A DNA stretch of 64,000 nt from NCBI RefSeq assembly GCF_014652135.1, contig NZ_BMYF01000019.1:40916-104915 (forward strand), given 5' to 3'. The notes below the pieces were generated by a model. It saw nothing but the letters and a program-made list of their open reading frames with translations, had not been told where the DNA came from and made no database searches. Of the stretch, positions 27,682 through 35,549 are shown piece by piece (position 1 is the first letter of the stretch; each line of letters opens with the position of its first letter). Made by a program: the position numbers and the translations under genes. Origin of the DNA: Mongoliitalea lutea (GTDB lineage Bacteria > Bacteroidota > Bacteroidia > Cytophagales > Cyclobacteriaceae).

Positions 27682-28706
27682 TTATTCCAGATGTTTTTGC
27701 TTAGCAATTTCTACAGCTTGATGGAGCTTTTGCTCCAACAAGCTCATATCAGGCAATTTGGTAAGGTATTCAGCTACTTTGATGTTGCTGCTTTCCAATT
27801 TCAGCAGTTCAATATGTTCATGATTTTTTGTAGCACACAATATCAAACCAATGGGTGGGTTTTCGCCATCAATCATTTCGTTTTTCTCCAACCATCTCAA
27901 ATATAGTTCCATTTGCCCTTTATGGGCAGCTTCAAATTTACCAAGTTTTAGTTCTATGGCAATCAAACACTTTAAGCGTCTGTGATAGAAAAGTAAATCC
28001 AAATAATAATCTTCGTTATCTATACTGATGCGTTTTTGTCTTGCCAAAAAAGCAAAGTCAGAACCTAATTCGATGATGAATTTTTGTAGTTCTATCAAGA
28101 TAGCATCTTCTAAATCTTTTTCTGAATATGCATCTCTTAGTACTAAAAAATCAAGAAAATAAGGGTCTTTAAAAACCAAATCAGGCGAAATTTGCTGGCT
28201 GTTTTTTAGTAATTTTAATTCCTTTTGGATAGTAACCTCTGGTTTTTTACTAATGGCTGTTCGCTCATAAAGCATTGAGTTGATTCGTTCTTGAAAAGTT
28301 CGAACACTCCACTTTTCGACTTTACACATTTCGATGTAAAAATCGCGTTTTATGTCGTCTTCCATATATATAACCAACCGAATATGAGACCAGCTTAATT
28401 GTCTACACACTGTGTAGACAATTTCCTTATCCTGAAAAGTTTGCGCTAAGCGTAGACAATGTCTTAAGTGTTTTTCACCCCATCCTTTGCCATATTCCAA
28501 CACCAATTGTGACGAGAGTGTTTGGACAATTTGTCTTCCATATTCGGCTCTGAAATTCAACAAAATCTCTTTATTGATTCGGCTTCCTATTTCCCAATAC
28601 AATAAAGTAATGGCCGAATTTACTGCTGCAGCTACTTGTTGCCTACTCTGTTCATTAGAGATTTGATCTCTGCAATCAAGTCAATATTTTTATTCATTTC
28701 ACTCAT
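27682..28706 (-). pseudogene. YhcG/DUF1016-type PD-(D/E)XK nuclease, frameshifted
   Basis: The downstream frame (27682-28653) holds most of a YhcG-like protein: an N-terminal DUF1016 helical domain (VAAAVNSAITLLYWEIGSRI) and a C-terminal PD-(D/E)XK nuclease domain with YYLDLLFYHRRLKCLIAIELK (Asp and ExK) near residue 210 of that frame. Family members normally start about 35 residues earlier. That start exists in another frame: ATG at 28706 gives MSEMNKNIDLIAEIKSL, then loses one base at about 28653-28656 (AATGAA where AATtGAA would keep frame into EQSRQQVAAAV). A single-base deletion thus splits the gene. Either it is broken, or translation restarts at an internal TTG. A sequencing error is possible. 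Confidence 0.75.
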
Positions 28707-28863
28707 CTTCGCCTACATTTAAAAAATGAACCTAGTGGATTTCCTTAACAGGTGCATCAATACTCCATACGTTTTCCTCATCATTGAAAATTGAAAACTA
28801 AAGGTATTTATTAAACAGGAATTTGAACATGTAATCTGTACATTTCAGCATAATCCCCGATTA

Positions 28864-29304
28864 TCACTCCTCCGGCAAACTTGCGATATATTTGGCAACT
28901 TTTAGAGACCGTAATAAAATCACCGTCAAAGGAACCAACCACAGCAATTCTGAAAATACTACATGGAAAATAGTCCGCTTATTCCAATCCAATGTAGGTA
29001 TAAATGCCAGTATAAACCAAGAAATCATGACCAGCTTACCCACAATTCCAGCAAGTATCAGATAGCGCCAACTAATCGGGTAAAAAGCTGATAAAAAAAT
29101 CACAAAGCCTACCAACATACCCACAGTACCAAACACTCGTGCACTTAGCCCATCAGGAGCAGTGGCTTCCATGGATAGCCATCTCAATAAGTCCTCTCCA
29201 AAATACCGAAAGAAGGCTGACCAGGCAAAGCTGTACATTCCTGTAAGTAAAAGCAGCCCTCGCATGGGCATGGGAAATGTTGGTGTAAGGGTATTTTCTT
29301 GCAT
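28864..29304 (-). CDS. Four-helix membrane protein, unknown function
   Basis: 146 residues from 29304 (MQENTLTPTFPMPMRGLLLL). About four hydrophobic helices (GLLLLTGMYSFAWSAFF; FGTVGMLVGFVIFLSAFY; YLILAGIVGKLVMISWFIL; VVFSELLWLVPLTVILL) with an RYFGEDLLRWL loop. The longer frame beginning at 29385 would overlap the divergent amidase start, so the shorter start is preferred. Family not recognised. Confidence 0.65.
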   Translation of the reverse strand: MQENTLTPTFPMPMRGLLLLTGMYSFAWSAFFRYFGEDLLRWLSMEATAPDGLSARVFGTVGMLVGFVIFLSAFYPISWRYLILAGIVGKLVMISWFILAFIPTLDWNKRTIFHVVFSELLWLVPLTVILLRSLKVAKYIASLPEE

Positions 29305-29376
29305 CGTTACTTTTTGATATCTTTCATGGATAACTTTTGGGTTGTCAAATAGGTTCTCACCCAAACACAAAACTAC

Positions 29377-31053
29377 ATGAAGCATTCAAATATTAGGTCC
29401 CAAATAAGCATTTTTCTCTTGGCAGCAGGGTTTCTGCTAGTAGGGTTTATCATCGGAAGACAAACAGGAGAAATCAACCATGAAAGTATCATGGGAGCAG
29501 AAGCATTGGCAGGGTTAGAGTTTTCACCTGCCGAACGAGACAGCATGATTCAAAACCTTCAAGGTCATCGGGCAAGCTTTGAAGAGATGCGCAAGCTATC
29601 CTTGCCTAATAGTGTGAGTCCAAGTGTCGCTTTCAACCCTCTTCCGCATGGATTTATTCCTAACCAATCACAAATAGCAATGAATTGGGGGCTTCCTGCT
29701 TCCGTCAATCTTCCACAAAAGGAACATGATATTGCTTATTTGGGTGTGGCAGAGTTGTCCGTACTGATCAAAAACAAACAGCTGAGCTCCGAACGGTTGA
29801 CACGCATTTACTTGGATCGTATCAAAACCTATGGAGACACTTTGCAGTGTCTAATAACCTTGATGGAAGAAGAAGCTATTGTGCAAGCAAAAGCCATGGA
29901 TGCTGAAATGGCCCAAGGAAAATACAGGGGTCCACTTCACGGAATCCCTTATGGAATCAAAGATTTGTTGGCAGTCAAGGGTACCAAAACTACTTGGGGC
30001 GCCATGCCTTACAAAGATCAGGAAATTGACGAAACCGCAACTGTAGTTGAAAAACTGACAGAAGCGGGAGCTGTACTCCTGGGTAAATTTACACTGGGAG
30101 CCTTGGCCATGGGCGATATTTGGTATGGTGGAGTGACCAAAAATCCTTGGAACCTGAATCAAGGTGCCAGTGGGTCTTCCGCAGGTTCGGGATCAGCGGT
30201 TTCTGCAGGATTAGTACCCTTTGCCATTGGAACAGAAACTTTGGGCAGCATAGTCTCACCATCCACGAGGAATGGGGTAACTGGCCTTCGTCCAACTTTC
30301 GGAAGGGTAAGTCGCCACGGGGCTATGGCACTCAGTTGGAGTATGGATAAAATCGGTCCGATGTCGCGATCAGCCTTAGACAATGCGATTGTGTTAGCTG
30401 CTATCCACGGCCTAGATACAAAGGATAAAAGCACCATCCCTGCTGCGTTCAATTATGACGCCAAGAAGAATCTAAAAGACTTGAAAATAGGCTATTTCGC
30501 CAGCTATTTTGAAGGAGAAAGGCCTGGGAATATTCGAGATAGGAGGGTTTTAGATGAATTGAAAGCACTGGGAGTGGAATTGCATCCAGTAGAATTGAAG
30601 ACTTCTGTGCATGTACCAAGCATGTTGATTACTTTGTACGTGGAAGGCGCGGCGGCTTTTGATGAAATGACCCGTTTGGATTTGGATGACATGCTTGTCA
30701 ATCAACGAAGAAATGCCTGGCCAAATCTCTTCCGCTCTTCCCGCTTTATTCCAGCCGTAGAATATATTCAAGCCAACCGTTTTAGATCAATTCTTATCGA
30801 AGAGGTACACAAGATCTTCCAAGAGTTTGATGTGATCGTAACTCCAAGTTATGGGGGAAATCAATTACAAGTAACCAATCTCACAGGCCATCCAGCCTTA
30901 TGCCTGCCGAATGGATTTGATGACAACGGAAGCCCAACATCGATTACTTTCTTAGCCAATTTATTTGACGAAGAAAAGCTAATTATGATCGGGCGAGCTT
31001 ATCAGGAAGCTTCGGATTGGCAACAAAAGAGGCCACCTTTATTTGATCGGTAA
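29377..31053 (+). CDS. Membrane-anchored or exported amidase-signature enzyme
   Basis: 558 residues. An N-terminal hydrophobic anchor (about 9-27) is followed by an extra 90-residue segment, then the amidase-signature domain. Ser-cisSer-Lys triad: Lys195 in GIPYGIKDLLAV, Ser267/268 in QGASGSSAGSGSA, nucleophile Ser291 in GTETLGSIVSP. The overall look resembles GatA-type amidotransferase subunits, but the export signal and lone context argue for a periplasmic amidase or peptide-amide hydrolase. Ends exactly where the convergent carbonic anhydrase gene ends (31053/31054), leaving no intergenic space. Confidence 0.85.
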   Translation: MKHSNIRSQISIFLLAAGFLLVGFIIGRQTGEINHESIMGAEALAGLEFSPAERDSMIQNLQGHRASFEEMRKLSLPNSVSPSVAFNPLPHGFIPNQSQIAMNWGLPASVNLPQKEHDIAYLGVAELSVLIKNKQLSSERLTRIYLDRIKTYGDTLQCLITLMEEEAIVQAKAMDAEMAQGKYRGPLHGIPYGIKDLLAVKGTKTTWGAMPYKDQEIDETATVVEKLTEAGAVLLGKFTLGALAMGDIWYGGVTKNPWNLNQGASGSSAGSGSAVSAGLVPFAIGTETLGSIVSPSTRNGVTGLRPTFGRVSRHGAMALSWSMDKIGPMSRSALDNAIVLAAIHGLDTKDKSTIPAAFNYDAKKNLKDLKIGYFASYFEGERPGNIRDRRVLDELKALGVELHPVELKTSVHVPSMLITLYVEGAAAFDEMTRLDLDDMLVNQRRNAWPNLFRSSRFIPAVEYIQANRFRSILIEEVHKIFQEFDVIVTPSYGGNQLQVTNLTGHPALCLPNGFDDNGSPTSITFLANLFDEEKLIMIGRAYQEASDWQQKRPPLFDR

Positions 31054-31770
31054 TTAATTTTCTTCCAAAACTCGCACCTTACCAGATTCCAAATCATAAA
31101 TTGCGCCTACTACCCTTAGTTTTTTCTCTGCAATCAGAGAATCAACTGAGGGTAGTGCTTTTTTGAGGGCATGAACTCCATGGAGGACATTGGCTTCAAC
31201 GGCTTTTTCAAAGAAATTGGGAATGTCCCGTGGCAATGCTTTCTCTTCTTCCTCTGCGTCTATGAAGTCGATGATTTTTTGAATGTAGGCAGAGTAATGA
31301 TGAGAATGATCGTGGTCATGATCCACAAAGGCGCCTATAGCCCCGCAATTAGTATGTCCTAGGATAATTACCAAAGGAACCTCCAGGTGCTCGATGGCAT
31401 ATTCCAAACTCCCGATTTCATAATCCCCAACTATATTTCCTGCATTGCGAATAACAAAAAGGTCTCCTAATCCTTGATCAAAAACCAATTCAGGAGGAAC
31501 CCGTGAATCCGAACAGCTTACAATTGCCGCCACAGGATGCTGCCCTTTATTGAGTTCCCGAAGTCTTTTTAATGTTTGGTCTGGATGAATGGGATGATCT
31601 TCAGCAAAACGCATATTGCCTTCCAGTAAAACCTCTAAAAGGTTTTCCTTGGGGATATTTTCTAAATGTTGGTCTACGGGTGCTTGTTTACATCCAAAGG
31701 TCAATAAAAGAAACGTACCAATAGGCAGAAGCCATAAACTGTAATTGGATTTAAAATGAAAGCGTTTCAT
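31054..31770 (-). CDS. Lipoprotein beta-carbonic anhydrase
   Basis: 238 residues. Signal ending LLLTFGC gives a lipid-anchored, periplasm-facing enzyme, unlike the usual cytosolic beta class. Zinc ligands and catalytic pair: Cys86-x-Asp88-x-Arg90 (SCSDSR) and His139/Cys142 (GHTNCGA). A His/Asp stretch at 150-158 (DHDHDHSHH) directly after the zinc-site loop is unusual and could bind metal. It interconverts CO2 and bicarbonate. Convergent with the amidase. Confidence 0.9.
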   Translation of the reverse strand: MKRFHFKSNYSLWLLPIGTFLLLTFGCKQAPVDQHLENIPKENLLEVLLEGNMRFAEDHPIHPDQTLKRLRELNKGQHPVAAIVSCSDSRVPPELVFDQGLGDLFVIRNAGNIVGDYEIGSLEYAIEHLEVPLVIILGHTNCGAIGAFVDHDHDHSHHYSAYIQKIIDFIDAEEEEKALPRDIPNFFEKAVEANVLHGVHALKKALPSVDSLIAEKKLRVVGAIYDLESGKVRVLEEN

Positions 31771-31902
31771 GTCCTTTTTTCTTCCAAAATTCAGTACTTG
31801 TAGGGAAAGAATTGGTGAGGAATATCACCTAATGAGATGATTTTATTGGCCTTTAAAACCAAGAGGAACCATAGACAGGAAAAGTTAAATTGGAGGAATT
31901 CC

Positions 31903-34383
31903 TCAATTTCTTTTGGACCTCCACCTTTTCCACAACTCAACCCAAAAAACAGCCACAAAAGCCGTTATCAAAGCTCTTGTAACCAATGATATATCAATAG
32001 ATTCAAAGTCGAATAAGCCTTGAATAGATGGAATCGTAAGCGTAGCTATCAGGAACAATATAGAAACACCTAAAATTAAAGGCATCAATTTATTCGGATA
32101 GCGAATTGTTTGTAAAACGGAATAATAAAAAGAGCGATTGACCAAGGTCAAAAACACATTGCTGAATACCAAGGTGGAAAAAATGACTGTTCGGACAGTC
32201 TCTATACTTTGACCATCTTTCATAAGATTGAATCCTAGTCCTAAAGTGAACACGGTAATCATGAGTCCTTGGATGACACTGATGGAAAGTTCAGCCCATG
32301 AAAAAAATGTATCGCTCATTTTTCTGGGAGGCTTATTCATGGAATTAGGTTCGATGGGCTCATTTTCGAATACTATCGAACAGGTAGGCCCCATGATCAA
32401 TTCCAAGAAAATCACATGTACAGGTGTAAATATCAAGGTATATTCCCAACCCAATACCAATGGTAACAGCACAATCAAAATGATCGGAATATGAATGGAA
32501 ATGATGTATCGAATAGCTTTTTTGAGGTTTTCGTAGATTTTTCTCCCCAATGCCACAGCTTCCGTCATATGCCCCAAGTCATCGTCCATCAATACAAGGG
32601 CGGCTGCACTTTTGGCTACTTCACTTCCCCGCTTACCCATGGCAATCCCGATATGGGCAGCTTTCAAAGCAGGCCCGTCATTGACTCCATCGCCTGTCAT
32701 AGCCACGACCGCTCCAGTTGCTTTCAAAGCTTCAATTACTTTAAGCTTGGCTTCGGGAAACATTCGAGCAAAAATGCTGGTCTGCTGAACTGCCTTTTTC
32801 AGCTGAGTGGAATCTAGCCTGAGCAGTTCTTCTCCCGTTAGGATTTCCCCAGTTGATTTTAAACCGACTTGGGAAGCAATAGCAGCAGCAGTTTGGGCAT
32901 GATCTCCGGTAATCATCTTGACATCGATTCCAGCTTGATAAAAGCTTTGAAGCGTGTTTTTTATTTCCTTCTTCGGGGGATCATAAAATGCCAACAAACC
33001 TAAATACTCAAACTCAAACTCCTGTTGCGTGTTTGGATAGACTTCCATTTGAGGATTGGCTTTTCCAACGGCAAGAACTCTAAATCCTTGATTGGTGAAA
33101 CTATTAACATGATCCCAAATTACTTTTAACTGCTCCTCGTCCAATTTGCATTGATTTAAGACTCCTTCCACACTGCCTTTGACTGCAAAAATTTTTTCTC
33201 CCGATTGCTTCTGAAAAATATGTGTCATTATGGGAGGCTTGCCACCTAGGGGATATTCATGAATCATTTTGGTACCTTTTCTTTCATCACTTGGAGCAAG
33301 TTGGGAATAAGTATCATGAATGGCCTTTTCCATCGCATCAAAAGGGAGGATTTCAGAGGCCCACATAGCATATTCCAAGGTACTGTTAAATCGAGGAGTT
33401 CCTTGGGTGAAATCCTGGGAGCTGTTTTCACTCAAATCATAAATGGCTCTCAACTCCATCCTATTTTCCGTCAAAGTCCCTGTTTTATCCGTACAAATCA
33501 CGGAAGCCGCTCCCAAAGTCTCAACCGTGTAAGGACTTCTGGCAATAACCTGATTTTTATACAACCTATAAGCACCCAAGGCCATAAACGTACTAAAAGC
33601 GACAGGAATTTCTTCTGGTAGAATGGACATCGCAAGCGTGAGACCGGCCAAGAGGGATTGTAGAATATCATAGGAAGTCAGATAATTGATTCCCCAAACC
33701 AATACAAAAGCTATTCCTCCAAAACCAACCATGCGTTTGACAAAGTTTCTGATCTGGAATTGGAGAGGGGTTTTACTTTGGTCAATTTCATGGAGGCTAG
33801 AGCCGATTATCCCTAGAGCAGTATTCTTCCCAATTGCCACCACTTCTGCCACACAATTGCCCGAATCAACTAAGGTGCCTTGATAAATCAACGCTGATGA
33901 GGAGCTGCTTTCTTTGGTAATTGACAAAGATTCCCCAGTCAGTATACTTTCATTAACCGTAAAATCATGCGCTTCAATTATCTGTGCGTCTGCCGGAATC
34001 AAATCCCCATCTTCCACTACAATCAGGTCTTTTATGACTATATCTTCCGTGGGCATGGTTATCAAACTTCCATTCCGATAAACTTTTGCCTTTGGACTTG
34101 ATAACTTTTTGAGTGCATTGATAGCATTTTTGCTTTTATTTTCTTGAAAAATGGAAATTGCGGAAATCAAACCAATAGCCACCAACATGATAGTTCCTTC
34201 GGTAGTCTCTCCCAGGAAAAAGTAGATGGCTGAAGCCACCAACAAAATGACGAATAAAGGCTCCTTAACTATCTCTAACAAAATCCCCCAAATGTGATTT
34301 TTAACCTGTTTATCCAGCTCGTTTCGTCCAAAAGCCTTTCGGTTGGATAGTACTTCTTGTTCGGATAGGCCTTGATAGTTCAT
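31903..34383 (-). CDS. Cation-translocating P-type ATPase
   Basis: 826 residues. Actuator motif LTGES (148-152), phosphorylated Asp299 in CTDKTGTLT, nucleotide domain, and hinge MTGDGVNDGPALKAAHIGIAMG. Transmembrane segment 4 carries PEEIP (256-260), the place where Ca-type pumps have PEGLP. About ten helices. Belongs to the type II (Ca/Mn-like) group with a cation N-domain; the ion is not certain. No CxxC metal-binding N-terminus, so it is not a Zn/Cu P1B pump. Confidence 0.88.
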   Translation of the reverse strand: MNYQGLSEQEVLSNRKAFGRNELDKQVKNHIWGILLEIVKEPLFVILLVASAIYFFLGETTEGTIMLVAIGLISAISIFQENKSKNAINALKKLSSPKAKVYRNGSLITMPTEDIVIKDLIVVEDGDLIPADAQIIEAHDFTVNESILTGESLSITKESSSSSALIYQGTLVDSGNCVAEVVAIGKNTALGIIGSSLHEIDQSKTPLQFQIRNFVKRMVGFGGIAFVLVWGINYLTSYDILQSLLAGLTLAMSILPEEIPVAFSTFMALGAYRLYKNQVIARSPYTVETLGAASVICTDKTGTLTENRMELRAIYDLSENSSQDFTQGTPRFNSTLEYAMWASEILPFDAMEKAIHDTYSQLAPSDERKGTKMIHEYPLGGKPPIMTHIFQKQSGEKIFAVKGSVEGVLNQCKLDEEQLKVIWDHVNSFTNQGFRVLAVGKANPQMEVYPNTQQEFEFEYLGLLAFYDPPKKEIKNTLQSFYQAGIDVKMITGDHAQTAAAIASQVGLKSTGEILTGEELLRLDSTQLKKAVQQTSIFARMFPEAKLKVIEALKATGAVVAMTGDGVNDGPALKAAHIGIAMGKRGSEVAKSAAALVLMDDDLGHMTEAVALGRKIYENLKKAIRYIISIHIPIILIVLLPLVLGWEYTLIFTPVHVIFLELIMGPTCSIVFENEPIEPNSMNKPPRKMSDTFFSWAELSISVIQGLMITVFTLGLGFNLMKDGQSIETVRTVIFSTLVFSNVFLTLVNRSFYYSVLQTIRYPNKLMPLILGVSILFLIATLTIPSIQGLFDFESIDISLVTRALITAFVAVFWVELWKRWRSKRN

Positions 34384-34400
34384 TGGATCAAGTTACAAAA

Positions 34401-34432
34401 AAACCCAATTCTTGTACTTAAGAATTGGGTTT
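34401..34432 (-). terminator. Terminator upstream of the P-type ATPase gene
   Basis: Arms aaacccaattctt (34401-34413) and aagaattgggttt (34420-34432), loop of six; read leftwards it is followed by a run of seven T. It ends the transcript of the small exported protein. Confidence 0.85.
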
Positions 34433-34454
34433 TCAATTGTCTTTGATGGACTTA

Positions 34455-34823
34455 TTACTTCAAACGCTTACCAGTTACAGGAAATTGATCAACCAAATAA
34501 CCTTTGAGCGCATCTGCTCCATTGGCATTTAAATTCATATAGAGGTCATATCCCTCGGCAAAAAATGAGAAGCTGATGCTATCATTTCCCTCGCTGATGG
34601 AAGAAAGGGTTGTTTCCTGATCAGTCCCCGCCATCTTAAATTTTCCTTTCAATTTTCCATCCACTTTTTCAATGGTCATGATAACTCGTACATCCCCCTG
34701 AGGCGTACCCTCTACTAACAAGTCCCATTCTCCTACAAAATTATCCGAAGATACAGGAATCGACGCCACTGCGACACTCATTACGAGGCACAGCATCGTG
34801 AACAAGGAAATTAATTTTTTCAT
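34455..34823 (-). CDS. Small exported beta-rich protein, unknown function
   Basis: 122 residues with a signal peptide (MKKLISLFTMLCLVMSVAVAS). The mature part NFVGEWDLLVEGTPQGDVRV, MTIEKVDGKLKGKFKMAG, YDLYMNLNANGADALKGYLV looks like a lipocalin-type beta barrel opening with a GxW motif. Single-gene unit with its own terminator. Confidence 0.7.
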   Translation of the reverse strand: MKKLISLFTMLCLVMSVAVASIPVSSDNFVGEWDLLVEGTPQGDVRVIMTIEKVDGKLKGKFKMAGTDQETTLSSISEGNDSISFSFFAEGYDLYMNLNANGADALKGYLVDQFPVTGKRLK

Positions 34824-34973
34824 TGGTTTGGCTTTTTTGGTTTGTCGTTAAAAATAGGGATTCTAATCAGAAAAAGCAATAGACGAGTTTTTGAACATCC
34901 ACTAAAACTTTTACAGAATTTTGAAACATCTTATACACAATTCAGGTATAAAGTTAATGGATAACCAAATCTA

Positions 34974-34992
34974 AATGTAATATTGTTGCAAA
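34974..34992. promoter_or_regulatory. Zur-like operator at the TonB-receptor promoter
   Basis: AATGTAATATTGTTGCAAA is a close variant of the palindrome core TGCAAyATAGTTGCA found exactly at three other promoters of the island. Its TTG (34986-34988) doubles as a -33 element, followed after 18 bases by a perfect -7 TATTTTTG (35007-35014). Confidence 0.65.
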
Positions 34993-35038
34993 AACAAAAA
35001 GTTTTATATTTTTGCATATGATCCAAAGAATCCAACAT

Positions 35039-35377
35039 ATGAAGTGCCTGTCAATAGCCATGCTAGGGCTGTGGGGCTTGGTATTTTGGAATAATTTCAA
35101 CAATAAGCACGTGCACCTGACTGAAAACGGTCATCTTATTGTGCATGCGCACCCATTCCAGAAAGGGGAAAAGGATCATAATCATACAGAAGAAGAGTAT
35201 ATTTTTTGGGATATTATTTCCAATGCTCACTTTCACACCTTTACATCTGAAGTTTTAATTCCTGAAAATCTTCCTCTTTTCTTTGTTGATTTTCAAGAGG
35301 TATCCCAACAATTCTTAATTAAAAGCCGTGATAAAAGCCCCTCATCCCTGAGAGGACCACCTGCTATTTTTTCCTAA
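35039..35377 (+). CDS. Small His-rich membrane-anchored protein
   Basis: 112 residues from the ATG at 35039 (MKCLSIAMLGLWGLVFWNNF, one membrane helix). ATG 35018 is in frame, but it falls about three bases after the -7 element, so it would precede the transcript start. The soluble part carries four HxH pairs: KHVHLTENGHLIVHAHPF, KDHNHTEEE and NAHFHTF. It is first in a Zur-like controlled unit before a TonB receptor, which suggests a zinc-binding role near the inner membrane or periplasm. No enzyme motif. Similar HxH-plus-HAHPF peptides exist in other Bacteroidota to my recollection. Confidence 0.7.
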   Translation: MKCLSIAMLGLWGLVFWNNFNNKHVHLTENGHLIVHAHPFQKGEKDHNHTEEEYIFWDIISNAHFHTFTSEVLIPENLPLFFVDFQEVSQQFLIKSRDKSPSSLRGPPAIFS

Positions 35378-35549
35378 TTCACTTCACTTCCTCATGTATC
35401 TACGGCTTTTGCGCCTGCGGTGCTCCTGTGTGTAAACTGGAACATTATGATTATTCTAATGGGGTATTTTATTACAACTGATGAACTCGTCTTCTGTGAA
35501 GACAGACTAAGTTCCATTTGTTGAACGTGTAACCAACCAATCTATTCAT

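Noticed and set aside
29377..31053. GatA subunit of tRNA amidotransferase
   Set aside because: Has an N-terminal membrane signal, an extra N-terminal segment and no gatB or gatC; a secreted amidase fits better.
31903..34383. Zinc- or copper-exporting P1B ATPase, given the metal island
   Set aside because: Lacks CPC/SPC in the membrane and N-terminal CxxC; PEEIP and length match the Ca-type group.
34927..34945. Single TTATACACA as DnaA box
   Set aside because: Isolated near-consensus site; single sites occur by chance in AT-rich DNA.
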